A stretch of 7,140 nucleotides of DNA from Ignavibacteriaceae bacterium. GTDB taxonomy: Bacteria; Bacteroidota; Ignavibacteria; Ignavibacteriales; Ignavibacteriaceae. Made by a program: the position numbers and the translations under genes. The stretch lies in assembly GCA_019912505.1 (NCBI GenBank), contig JAIOIM010000248.1:1-7140 (forward strand), in the 5' to 3' direction. The notes under the pieces were generated by a model that saw nothing but the letters and a program-made list of their open reading frames with translations, did not search any database and was not told the DNA's origin. This document shows, one piece after another, positions 1-6,484 of the stretch (its first letter is position 1; the number at the start of each line of letters is the position of its first letter).

Positions 1-335
1 ATTATAGTTCCCTGGTGCGAAAGTGATACGCGCATATTTCTTCTGTCCTTGGGTTCAATTTCCCTAAGCATATAATTTTTTGTAACCAATCCGTCAATGA
101 TTCGAGTTAACCTGCTGGGGCTTAAATTCATTCTTTCGGCAATAGTTTTATTGTTCAAAGTTTCAGTCTTTCCAAAAAGTCTTAAACATCTAAACTCTGC
201 CTGGGTTAATCCATATTGTTCGGCTAATCTGTCTTCTTTTTCCTGACAGTTTGCCAATAACTTGAATGTTAAATCTGCAAGCTCTCTGGCTTGATTGATT
301 TTTACATCTGACTTTACGTGTTTTGTTTCTTCCAT
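1..335 (-). CDS. MarR-family transcriptional regulator (3' end outside the window)
   Basis: The minus strand reads open from an ATG at 335-333 to the left edge, giving 111 residues; MarR proteins usually have about 140-160, so the C-terminal dimerisation helix is missing. After an N-terminal helical stretch, residues 43-55 (LTQAEFRCLRLFG) form the opening helix of the MarR winged helix. Residues 62-69 (NKTIAERM) and 72-89 (SPSRLTRIIDGLVTKNYM) are the helix-turn-helix, with the second as recognition helix. D97-R98-R99 through V103-L105 to G109 match the classic DRR wing (DRRxxxVxLTxxG). Such proteins are dimeric repressors or activators that bind palindromic operators and often respond to phenolics, oxidants or antibiotics; the ligand cannot be told here. 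The start is preceded by GAGAAAAGG, a reasonable ribosome binding site though close to the ATG. The target genes are not visible; autoregulation is inferred from the dyad just upstream. Confidence 0.9.
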   Translation of the reverse strand, partial: MEETKHVKSDVKINQARELADLTFKLLANCQEKEDRLAEQYGLTQAEFRCLRLFGKTETLNNKTIAERMNLSPSRLTRIIDGLVTKNYMLREIEPKDRRNMRVSLSHQGTI

Positions 336-362
336 ATACCTTTTCTCAATAATTGCTTTGGT

Positions 363-394
363 CAAAAATCGTTAATACTTAAAAATTAGTCAAG
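363..394 (-). promoter_or_regulatory. Possible Bacteroidota-type promoter of the marR-like gene
   Basis: Read on the minus strand, CTTG (394-391) is followed after 20 bases by GATTTTTG (370-363). The Bacteroidota consensus is TTTG, 19-21 bases, then TAnnTTTG, so each box has one mismatch and the spacing is right. Transcription would begin near 356-359, giving a leader of about 20 bases before the ATG at 335. The region is so AT-rich that a chance match is possible. Confidence 0.35.
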
Positions 395-405
395 TTATTT
401 TTAAG
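378..405. repeat. Inverted repeat, candidate MarR operator
   Basis: CTTAAAAAT (378-386) and ATTTTTAAG (397-405) are perfect 9-base inverted arms around a 10-base centre. The dyad lies 43-70 bases upstream of the marR-like start and covers the proposed -33 box at 391-394. A shorter dyad, ATATTT-GT-AAATAT, abuts it at 406-419. MarR dimers bind AT-rich dyads of this sort, and repressors often sit on their own promoter, so autoregulation is the natural inference. The alternative of a terminator for the upstream minus-strand gene is weaker, because the stem has little GC and no uniform U tract follows it. Confidence 0.4.
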
Positions 406-449
406 ATATTTGTAAATATTTTTTTAAAAAATCAGAATTGTTACTATTT

Positions 450-1073
450 TCATCTGAAAAAAGTATTATCCTCTACTTTCAGTTCAATATTTCCGCTGCA
501 GGCTTCGGTTAAAACTTCTTTAAGCTTTTTTATTTGCGATGGAAAAAGCTCAATTACAAATATTACATCGTTCGAATATTGTACATCTGAAATAATTGCA
601 TCAAACAGTGGGAGATAATGATGAACTGAACTGATGAATTGAAACCCTGTTTTAATTATAACTTTTTTATAAGCTTTTTTTGTAATTAAAGTAGAGCAAG
701 CAATTACATATTCTGCCGATTTGTAATACGCTTTACCAAGCGGTCCTACGCCGAGTTTTGTACCGCCGAAATAGCGGATAACAACCACGCCGATATCAAC
801 AACCGAAAAGTGCTCAATGGCATTGTAAATTCTTATTCCTGCTGTGCCGCCTGGTTCACCGGCATCGGAATACTTAAAAGTATCGTCTTTTAATTTGTAG
901 GCAAAGCAAAGGTGGGAAGCATCGTAGTAATCTTTTTTAAGTTTTAACAGTTCAGAAGAAAAATCATCTTCGGTTTCCACAGAAAACGCTTTGCCAATAA
1001 AAAGCGAGCCTTTCTCCTTAAATTTTGTTTCGGAATGGGAGGCGATAGTTTTAATTTCTTCTTTAGCAGTCAT
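450..1073 (-). CDS. yigZ: YigZ/IMPACT-family protein (UPF0029)
   Basis: This 207-residue protein has the length of E. coli YigZ and the same two-domain plan. The N-terminal UPF0029/Impact domain (about residues 15-125) carries the family landmarks ASHLCFAY (52-59), SDAGEPGGTAG (69-79) and RYFGGTKLGVGPLGKAY (100-116). The rest (about 135-205) fits the DUF1949 ferredoxin-like domain. The eukaryotic relative IMPACT/Yih1 regulates the Gcn2 kinase through a separate domain; the biochemical role of the bacterial protein is not settled, and a nucleic-acid or translation-related role has been suggested. The ATG at 1073 is the first start after an in-frame TGA on the minus strand, and no good Shine-Dalgarno precedes it. 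The gene is divergent from uvrA across 110 bp and lies upstream of the marR-like gene in the same direction with a 114-bp gap, so the latter two are probably separate units. Family assignment is firm; function is not. Confidence 0.93.
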   Translation of the reverse strand: MTAKEEIKTIASHSETKFKEKGSLFIGKAFSVETEDDFSSELLKLKKDYYDASHLCFAYKLKDDTFKYSDAGEPGGTAGIRIYNAIEHFSVVDIGVVVIRYFGGTKLGVGPLGKAYYKSAEYVIACSTLITKKAYKKVIIKTGFQFISSVHHYLPLFDAIISDVQYSNDVIFVIELFPSQIKKLKEVLTEACSGNIELKVEDNTFFR

Positions 1074-1170
1074 TTTTTTGTTCTTTATATAACTCCAATC
1101 GTAAACGAGTCATACTTTATTAAATTGATTTTCAAACTGTCCGGTGCTAATATAATCTTTTAAATTTCTA

Positions 1171-1186
1171 AGAGTAATCCTGGTTG
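1171..1186 (+). promoter_or_regulatory. Weak ribosome binding site and TTG start of uvrA
   Basis: AGAG at 1171-1174 lies nine bases before TTG at 1184-1186. An in-frame TAA at 1175-1177 excludes any upstream extension. The first in-frame ATG is codon 69, beyond the first Walker A motif, so TTG is effectively the only start that yields a working UvrA. Residues 6-17 then align with the usual UvrA opening (IxIxGAREHNLK). Confidence 0.6.
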
Positions 1187-4012
1187 GAAAAAGATACAAT
1201 AATAATTAAAGGGGCAAGAGAGCATAATTTAAAGGATATTGATGTCGAAATTCCACGCGAATCATTTACCGTAATAACCGGTTTATCCGGCTCCGGCAAA
1301 TCATCACTTGCTTTTGATACCATTTATGCTGAAGGTCAGCGCCGCTACATCGAATCATTGTCGGCATATGCAAGGCAGTTTTTGGATATGCTCGAGAAAC
1401 CGGATGTTGATTTAATAGAGGGATTGAGTCCGGCAATTTCAATAGAACAAAAATCTACAAGCGGTAATCCCCGCTCCACGGTAGGAACTGTTACTGAAAT
1501 ATATGATTATTTAAGACTTCTATACGCCCGTCTTGGAACACCGCACTGTTACAACTGCGGAAAACCAGTAGCAAAACAATCATCCGCACAAATTATCGAT
1601 AGTATAATCTCGAACCTAACGGAAAATAAAATTACGATACTCGCTCCGATAGTGCGCGGAAGAAAAGGGCATTACCGCGAGCTATTCGAAGATGTTTCGT
1701 CGGATGGTTTTTTGCGCGTACGCGTTGACGGTGAAGTAACAGAAATTACAAAAGGATTTCAGGTAGATCGATATAAAATTCACAACATAGAAATTGCAGT
1801 TGACCGAGTTGTTGTGAATGAAAAATCGAGAACCAGAATAGCCGAATCGATTAATGTTGCGCTAAATTACGGCAACGGCATAGTTATAGTAAATAATGGT
1901 AAAGAAGATTTTATTTACAGCCGTCATCTTGCTTGTTTAGACTGCGGGATAAGCTACCAGGAACTTGCGCCGAATTCTTTTTCCTTTAATTCGCCTTACG
2001 GTTCCTGCACCGATTGCGAAGGACTTGGAGAAAAAAAAGAACTCGATCTAAATTTAATTATCCCGGATTGGAATAAGTCGATAAATGAAGAAGCTCTTTC
2101 ACCGATGGGAAAACCAAGAAAGATTTGGTTCTTTAATCAATTAACTGGTGTTGCTCAAAAGTTCGGTTTTACTTTTGATACAAAGTTGAAAGATCTTTCC
2201 TCCGAACAAAAAGAGATATTCCTTTATGGAAGCAAGGAGAAAATTCCCTTCAGCTATTCGTATGGCAATAGCAAGCCGGTTACTTATATGCACAAGTTTT
2301 CGGGACTGATTAACTATCTAAAAAATTATTACAACACCACAAGTTCAAACAATATTCGCGAGTGGGTTGAATCCTACATGAATACCGTTACATGCAGCAC
2401 TTGCGGGGGAGGCAGGTTAAAGAGGGAATCTTTGGCAGTAAAATTTTTAAATAAAAACATAAGCGAAGTGTCGGCGCTTTCAATATTTCGTTCAAAAGAG
2501 TTTTTTGAAAGTATTAATTTAACAGGTAGCGATGCTATAGTTGCAAAACCAATTCTTAAAGAAATTACAACTCGGCTTGATTTTTTATTAAACGTCGGAC
2601 TCGATTACTTGACGCTAAATCGTTCCGCGCGTACATTATCGGGTGGAGAGTCGCAGCGTATAAGGCTTGCAACACAAATAGGTACACAGCTTGCCGGCGT
2701 ACTTTATGTGCTTGATGAACCAAGTATCGGGCTGCATCAAAGCGACAATATTAAGCTTATTAAATCTCTAAAAAATTTACGCGATCTCGGCAACACGGTT
2801 ATAGTTGTTGAGCATGATAAAGAAACCATTGAAAGCTCCGATTACATTATTGACCTTGGTCCGGGCGCAGGTGAGCACGGAGGCACGGTTTGTTTTGCCG
2901 GTGAAACAGAGACAATTCTAAGTTCACAAAACGGAATAGATTCACTCACCCTATCTTATCTTTCAAAAAAGAAGCAAATAAAAATTCCAGAATATAGACG
3001 AACGGGCAACGGAAATTATTTAACTCTAAAAGGCGCAGCCGGAAATAATTTAAAGAACATTACATTAAAAATTCCCCTTGGCACCCTCACATTAATAACA
3101 GGCGTAAGCGGTTCGGGAAAATCAACATTAGTAAATGAAACTCTTGTTAAAATTTTAATGAACAAAATTTATAAGAGCAAAGTAGTTCCTCTGCCGTACA
3201 AATCGGTTGACGGATTAGAGCATATTGATAAAGTAATAGAAATCGATCAATCGCCCATTGGCAGAACTCCGCGATCAAACCCGGCAACATATACCGGGTT
3301 ATTTACATTTATCCGCGATTTATATTCGCAAATGCCAGAATCAAAAATAAGAGGTTATGCAACCGGCAGGTTTAGTTTTAATGTAACTGGCGGAAGATGC
3401 GAAGAATGCAGCGGCGATGGATTGAAAAAAATTGAAATGAATTTTTTACCGGATGTTTATGTGTTATGCGATGTCTGCAAAGGAAAGCGATATAACCGCG
3501 AGACACTCGAAGTATTGTATAAAACAAAATCGATTGCCGATGTACTGGCAATGACCATTGATGAGGCTCTGGAGTTTTTTGAAGATCTTCCGAGAATCAA
3601 AAGAAAATTAAAGGCTATACATGATGTAGGACTTGGTTATATAAAACTGGGGCAGCAGGCAACAACACTTTCCGGCGGTGAAGCGCAGCGGGTAAAACTT
3701 GCAACCGAACTTAGCAAAATAAGCACCGGAAAAACTATGTACGTTTTAGACGAACCTACAACCGGGTTACATTTTGAAGATGTTAATATACTCTTAAAAG
3801 TTTTAAACAAACTTGTTGATAAAGGTAACACTGTTATTGTGGTTGAACATAATCTTGATGTAATAAAAGTAGCTGATTGGATAATAGACCTCGGTCCTTT
3901 TGGCGGCGAGTTGGGCGGGAAAATTATTGTGGAAGGTGTGCCGGAAAAAATCATCAAGAATAAAAAAAGTTTAACGGGTTTATTTCTTGCAAAGGAACTG
4001 AATTCTAAGTAG
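1184..4012 (+). CDS. uvrA: UvrABC excinuclease subunit A
   Basis: UvrA is the damage-sensing ATPase of nucleotide excision repair. A UvrA dimer loads UvrB at lesions, after which UvrC cuts. At 942 residues the protein matches E. coli UvrA (940) and appears complete. It contains both ABC ATPase modules: Walker A GLSGSGKSS (33-41) and GVSGSGKST (640-648), signatures LSGGES (485-490) and LSGGEA (829-834), and Walker B LYVLDEP (D511, E512) and MYVLDEP (D856, E857). The two structural zinc modules are intact: C251/C254 with C275/C278, and C739/C742 with C762/C765, the latter almost at E. coli numbering. Two further CxxC pairs (122/125 and 404/407) occur at positions where many UvrA proteins carry cysteines. 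The closing segment (about 880-905) has the NTVIVVEHNLDVIK switch region. I see no recognisable LexA box in the 110-bp upstream gap, and no uvrB or uvrC nearby. The TTG start may limit expression. No sign of the short drug-resistance UvrA-like paralogues. Confidence 0.98.
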   Translation: MEKDTIIIKGAREHNLKDIDVEIPRESFTVITGLSGSGKSSLAFDTIYAEGQRRYIESLSAYARQFLDMLEKPDVDLIEGLSPAISIEQKSTSGNPRSTVGTVTEIYDYLRLLYARLGTPHCYNCGKPVAKQSSAQIIDSIISNLTENKITILAPIVRGRKGHYRELFEDVSSDGFLRVRVDGEVTEITKGFQVDRYKIHNIEIAVDRVVVNEKSRTRIAESINVALNYGNGIVIVNNGKEDFIYSRHLACLDCGISYQELAPNSFSFNSPYGSCTDCEGLGEKKELDLNLIIPDWNKSINEEALSPMGKPRKIWFFNQLTGVAQKFGFTFDTKLKDLSSEQKEIFLYGSKEKIPFSYSYGNSKPVTYMHKFSGLINYLKNYYNTTSSNNIREWVESYMNTVTCSTCGGGRLKRESLAVKFLNKNISEVSALSIFRSKEFFESINLTGSDAIVAKPILKEITTRLDFLLNVGLDYLTLNRSARTLSGGESQRIRLATQIGTQLAGVLYVLDEPSIGLHQSDNIKLIKSLKNLRDLGNTVIVVEHDKETIESSDYIIDLGPGAGEHGGTVCFAGETETILSSQNGIDSLTLSYLSKKKQIKIPEYRRTGNGNYLTLKGAAGNNLKNITLKIPLGTLTLITGVSGSGKSTLVNETLVKILMNKIYKSKVVPLPYKSVDGLEHIDKVIEIDQSPIGRTPRSNPATYTGLFTFIRDLYSQMPESKIRGYATGRFSFNVTGGRCEECSGDGLKKIEMNFLPDVYVLCDVCKGKRYNRETLEVLYKTKSIADVLAMTIDEALEFFEDLPRIKRKLKAIHDVGLGYIKLGQQATTLSGGEAQRVKLATELSKISTGKTMYVLDEPTTGLHFEDVNILLKVLNKLVDKGNTVIVVEHNLDVIKVADWIIDLGPFGGELGGKIIVEGVPEKIIKNKKSLTGLFLAKELNSK

Positions 4013-4088
4013 AACATTTTACGCAAAGATTAAAAAATCTTAAAACAGAAAAATATTTTATAAAAAAAAGAAAGACATTAAAATTTAA

Positions 4089-4121
4089 TTTGCATAGCTT
4101 GTAATAGCCTTCTTATATTTG
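4089..4121 (+). promoter_or_regulatory. Bacteroidota-type sigma-A promoter of the helicase gene
   Basis: TTTG at 4089-4092 and TATATTTG at 4114-4121 are separated by exactly 21 bases. Both boxes match the consensus described for the Bacteroidota primary sigma factor (TTTG, 19-21 bases, TAnnTTTG) without mismatch. A transcript would begin around 4125-4130, giving a leader of roughly 105-110 bases to the ATG at 4236. It lies 77 bases past the uvrA stop, so the helicase gene need not depend on uvrA read-through. Confidence 0.7.
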
Positions 4122-4138
4122 CCCACCTTTTATCGGGG

Positions 4139-4215
4139 ATTTGCACCACACTATAGCAAATTATAAAATTATTTTACCGAAAAATTTTTGCCGGTTATTA
4201 CCCGCCGGATTAACC
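4139..4215 (+). other. Leader of the helicase gene with two short dyads
   Basis: ATTTGC (4139-4144) pairs with GCAAAT (4156-4161) across 11 bases, and GGTTA (4193-4197) pairs with TAACC (4211-4215) across 13 bases. Both lie between the proposed transcription start and the ATG at 4236. The stems are short and could be chance; neither is followed by a U tract, so they are not terminators. No known riboswitch class is recognised. Confidence 0.25.
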
Positions 4216-4235
4216 ATTATTACTTTTTTTTGAAA

Positions 4236-5843
4236 ATGAAATTACTCAGACCCTGGGATTTAAAACTTAGAGATTGGCAGTTAGAAGCAGCGCGTAAAGT
4301 TAAAGAAAAATTCGACCGCGGCGATAAAGATTTTTTGTGCGTTGCAACCCCCGGCGCAGGCAAAACAATTTTTGCTCTTAGGATTGCACACTACCTTTTA
4401 ACAAAACAGCTTGTTGAACGGGTTGTTGTTATCTGCCCAACAGAACACCTAAAAAAACAGTGGGCAGAAAATGCTTTTATTTCCGGAATTGACATTGATC
4501 CGGAATTTGAAAACTCGAAAGAAAAAGAAACCGACGATTTTTTTGGTGCTTCGCTAACTTACGCACAGGTCGGCAGGGAACCAAGAGTGCATAAACGAAA
4601 CTGCGACAAGAAAAAAACATTTGTAATTTTTGATGAAATTCATCACCTCGGTGATGAACTTTCATGGGGCGATGCAATTAGGAAGGCTTTTGAAAACTCT
4701 CTTTATAGGCTTTCAATATCAGGCACACCATTCAGACGAGATAATAACCCGATACCGTTTGTTAATTATATTAATTCGCAAAGTGTTGCCGATTATGTTT
4801 ATGGTTATACTGAGGCACTTTTTGACAAAGTATGCCGACCTGTTTATTTTCCGGCTTACCAGGGTGAAATGGAATGGAGAGTAAAAGAAAAAATTTACAA
4901 ATCTACTTTTGACGATAATCTCGATCGAGGACATGCCTCCGAGCGTCTGCGTACCGCATTAGATGCCGACGGGAAATGGCTCAGGACAGTACTTATAGAC
5001 GCGGATAAAAAATTAGGGGAGATGAGAAGTAAACAACAAGATGCCGGCGGTTTACTTATTACAATCGACCAAAAACATGCACGTGCTTGCGGTAAATTAC
5101 TCCATGAAATTTCAGGTAAAAAACCGATTGTAGTTGTGAGTGATGACCCCAAAGCATCAAAAAAAATTATAGAATTTAACAACAGTACCGAGCGATGGTT
5201 GGTGGCTGTAAAAATGGTTTCCGAAGGAGTGGATATTCCAAGGCTGCGCGTTGGTGTATATGCAACTAACATAAAAAGTGAGCTTTTTTTTAGACAGGCA
5301 GTAGGGCGTTTTGTTCGTCATCAAAAGGAAATTAACGAGCAGGACGCATACATCTATATGCCGAAAGATATCGTGCTTGTTGAGTATGCAAAAGAAATTG
5401 AATTAGAGCGTGACCATTTCATAAACAAAAAAGACTATCTCAAAAATATTTTCGATATTGACCCTTCCTTAAAGCGAGATAAGGAAAGGGAAGAAACGGC
5501 GTTTGAAGCAATACACTCTGTGGCAACGGATAAAATTCAACTCGAACTTGATTTTGGCAGGGAATTTTTGGTTCCGGAAAAGGTGGAGAAAAAACAAAAA
5601 AACAAGGAAGTTATTATCATCCATAAACAAGAAGACTTGCCCGTTTATGTTCAAATTGAAAAACTTCGAAGTGATATAAAAGCTATAGCACGCGATGTTG
5701 CCATTAAACTTAACGAATCAACCGGTCGTGTTGATTGGAATCTACCCCATAAAAAATGGATAAAAATAGGAGGCAAACCAATTGAACAGGAAACAATGAC
5801 CGAGCTTTTAAAACGAAAATCGTGGCTGCTTGAACAAATATAA
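4236..5843 (+). CDS. Stand-alone superfamily 2 DEAD/DEAH-box helicase (COG1061-like)
   Basis: The protein (535 residues from the ATG at 4236) has a complete SF2 helicase core. Numbered from that ATG, it shows an R-D-W-Q entry motif (12-15), Walker A ATPGAGKT (37-44), motif Ia near PTEHLKKQW (68-76), the DEIHH box (133-137), SGTPFR (162-167), motif V VSEGVDIP (328-335) and motif VI RQAVGRFVR (353-361). It should be an ATP-driven nucleic-acid translocase. The layout recalls, from memory, the roughly 550-residue COG1061-type helicases common in Actinobacteria, whose cellular role is not established. A charged linker (about 420-475) leads to a C-terminal module (about 476-535) with LRSDIKAIARDVA, LPHKKW and IGGKPIEQ, possibly nucleic-acid binding. 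No nuclease or methylase domain is visible. An in-frame TTG at 4188 would add 16 residues, but they look unlike a domain, and the ATG places R-D-W-Q at the usual distance from the N-terminus. Neither start has a Shine-Dalgarno. It appears monocistronic. Confidence 0.9.
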   Translation: MKLLRPWDLKLRDWQLEAARKVKEKFDRGDKDFLCVATPGAGKTIFALRIAHYLLTKQLVERVVVICPTEHLKKQWAENAFISGIDIDPEFENSKEKETDDFFGASLTYAQVGREPRVHKRNCDKKKTFVIFDEIHHLGDELSWGDAIRKAFENSLYRLSISGTPFRRDNNPIPFVNYINSQSVADYVYGYTEALFDKVCRPVYFPAYQGEMEWRVKEKIYKSTFDDNLDRGHASERLRTALDADGKWLRTVLIDADKKLGEMRSKQQDAGGLLITIDQKHARACGKLLHEISGKKPIVVVSDDPKASKKIIEFNNSTERWLVAVKMVSEGVDIPRLRVGVYATNIKSELFFRQAVGRFVRHQKEINEQDAYIYMPKDIVLVEYAKEIELERDHFINKKDYLKNIFDIDPSLKRDKEREETAFEAIHSVATDKIQLELDFGREFLVPEKVEKKQKNKEVIIIHKQEDLPVYVQIEKLRSDIKAIARDVAIKLNESTGRVDWNLPHKKWIKIGGKPIEQETMTELLKRKSWLLEQI

Positions 5844-5953
5844 TTTGGCTACTGGTCGAACTTCGAACGTTAAAATTAAACCTATCGATTATAGATAACC
5901 TCTGTATAGTTTTAGTTCCAAATAATTCTCCCGCTACTTTAGTTATTTCTTTA

Positions 5954-5961
5954 TAAATTTG
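5954..5961 (+). promoter_or_regulatory. Possible -7 element before the membrane-protein/mnmA pair
   Basis: TAAATTTG matches the Bacteroidota -7 box TAnnTTTG exactly and would give a start about 17 bases before the TTG at 5984. No TTTG-like -33 box is found 19-21 bases upstream, so the assignment is weak. Confidence 0.3.
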
Positions 5962-5983
5962 CACAGTTAAAATTGGACAACTA

Positions 5984-6484
5984 TTGAAGACATATAAGTA
6001 CTCTATTTTTTACAGGTTAGTTTATAAATACGCAAATATTCCTCTTACAATTTTTCTTGCACTTTACCTTGTGTATTGGGGCACGGGTATCGATAAACAT
6101 CTAATATACCTGCTCCCGTTTTTGCTGACGCTTCTAATAATATATTTTTTAAATAAGCATTTCTTGATGCTTTACAAAATAATGGCATACAAAATTGAAG
6201 CCGATGATGAAAAATTAGTGTGCAGTAATTTTTTTATGTCAAAAAAAAGCAGAACAGTTTATTTTAAAAATATTGAAAAATTGGACGGAGGTATATTTGA
6301 AGGAAAACCGCGCGGAATAATGCGGTTTTGCGATTATGAAAGTAAAATATGGATAGGCTTTTATCAAAATATTATCAATGGGAGAGAACTCGGCACACTA
6401 ATTTTAAGCAAGGTACCGCAGCCGGTTTATGAGGCTGTACTTGAAAAAATTAATAAAGCGAGTAAAAAGAAAAAAGTTAAATGA
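5984..6484 (+). CDS. Small two-TM membrane protein with possible bacterial PH-like domain
   Basis: I do not recognise a named family. The 166-residue product has a short basic N-terminus (KTYKYSIFYRLVYKY) and two hydrophobic segments, about 19-34 and 39-57, separated by a short polar turn. A C-terminal soluble part of about 100 residues follows. The pattern of the latter (IEADDEKLVCSNFF at 71-84, then SRTVYFKNIEKLDGG at 89-103, then short beta-like stretches and a final amphipathic helix around 147-158) resembles the bacterial PH-domain proteins that follow a TM hairpin; this is an inference. The tail is lysine-rich (KKKKVK). With basic residues flanking the hairpin, both ends are probably cytoplasmic. 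An in-frame TAA at 5954-5956 and lack of ATG or GTG leave TTG at 5984 as the only start upstream of the membrane hairpin; the first in-frame ATG is codon 62. The stop (6482-6484) overlaps the mnmA ATG, so the two are co-transcribed. Confidence 0.75.
   Translation: MKTYKYSIFYRLVYKYANIPLTIFLALYLVYWGTGIDKHLIYLLPFLLTLLIIYFLNKHFLMLYKIMAYKIEADDEKLVCSNFFMSKKSRTVYFKNIEKLDGGIFEGKPRGIMRFCDYESKIWIGFYQNIINGRELGTLILSKVPQPVYEAVLEKINKASKKKKVK

Noticed and set aside
1093..1106. TACGATTG on the minus strand as a -7 box for yigZ.
   Set aside because: It has one mismatch and no -33 box at the proper distance; the TTTG found on that strand is 29 bases away.
1074..1183. Search for a LexA/SOS box between yigZ and uvrA.
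   Set aside because: Neither a CTGT-N8-ACAG nor a GAAC-N4-GTTC type site is present, so SOS control cannot be claimed.
3637..4026. Long open frame on the minus strand opposite the 3' end of uvrA.
   Set aside because: It lies antisense to the conserved second ABC module of UvrA, resembles no known protein and is explained by codon bias of uvrA.
4026..4041. Hairpin AAGATT-AAAA-AATCTT 14 bases after the uvrA stop, considered as a terminator.
   Set aside because: The six-pair stem has one GC pair and is followed by an A-rich, not U-rich, stretch, so it is unlikely to terminate transcription.
4188..4235. TTG at 4188 as the start of the helicase.
   Set aside because: The added 16 residues are unlike a folded extension and the ATG at 4236 fits the family's usual N-terminus; kept only as an alternative.
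4895..5272. Antisense open frame of 125 codons within the helicase gene.
   Set aside because: It overlaps conserved helicase sequence, has a low-complexity product and shows no independent start signals.
1184..5843. uvrA and the adjacent helicase as a novel repair or defence operon.
   Set aside because: The helicase has its own strong promoter and there is no nuclease, methylase or sensor gene nearby; adjacency alone is not enough.
5856..5868. Direct repeat TCGAAC-T-TCGAAC just after the helicase stop, also readable as a tight dyad.
   Set aside because: Two six-base copies are too little to support an operator, attachment site or terminator.
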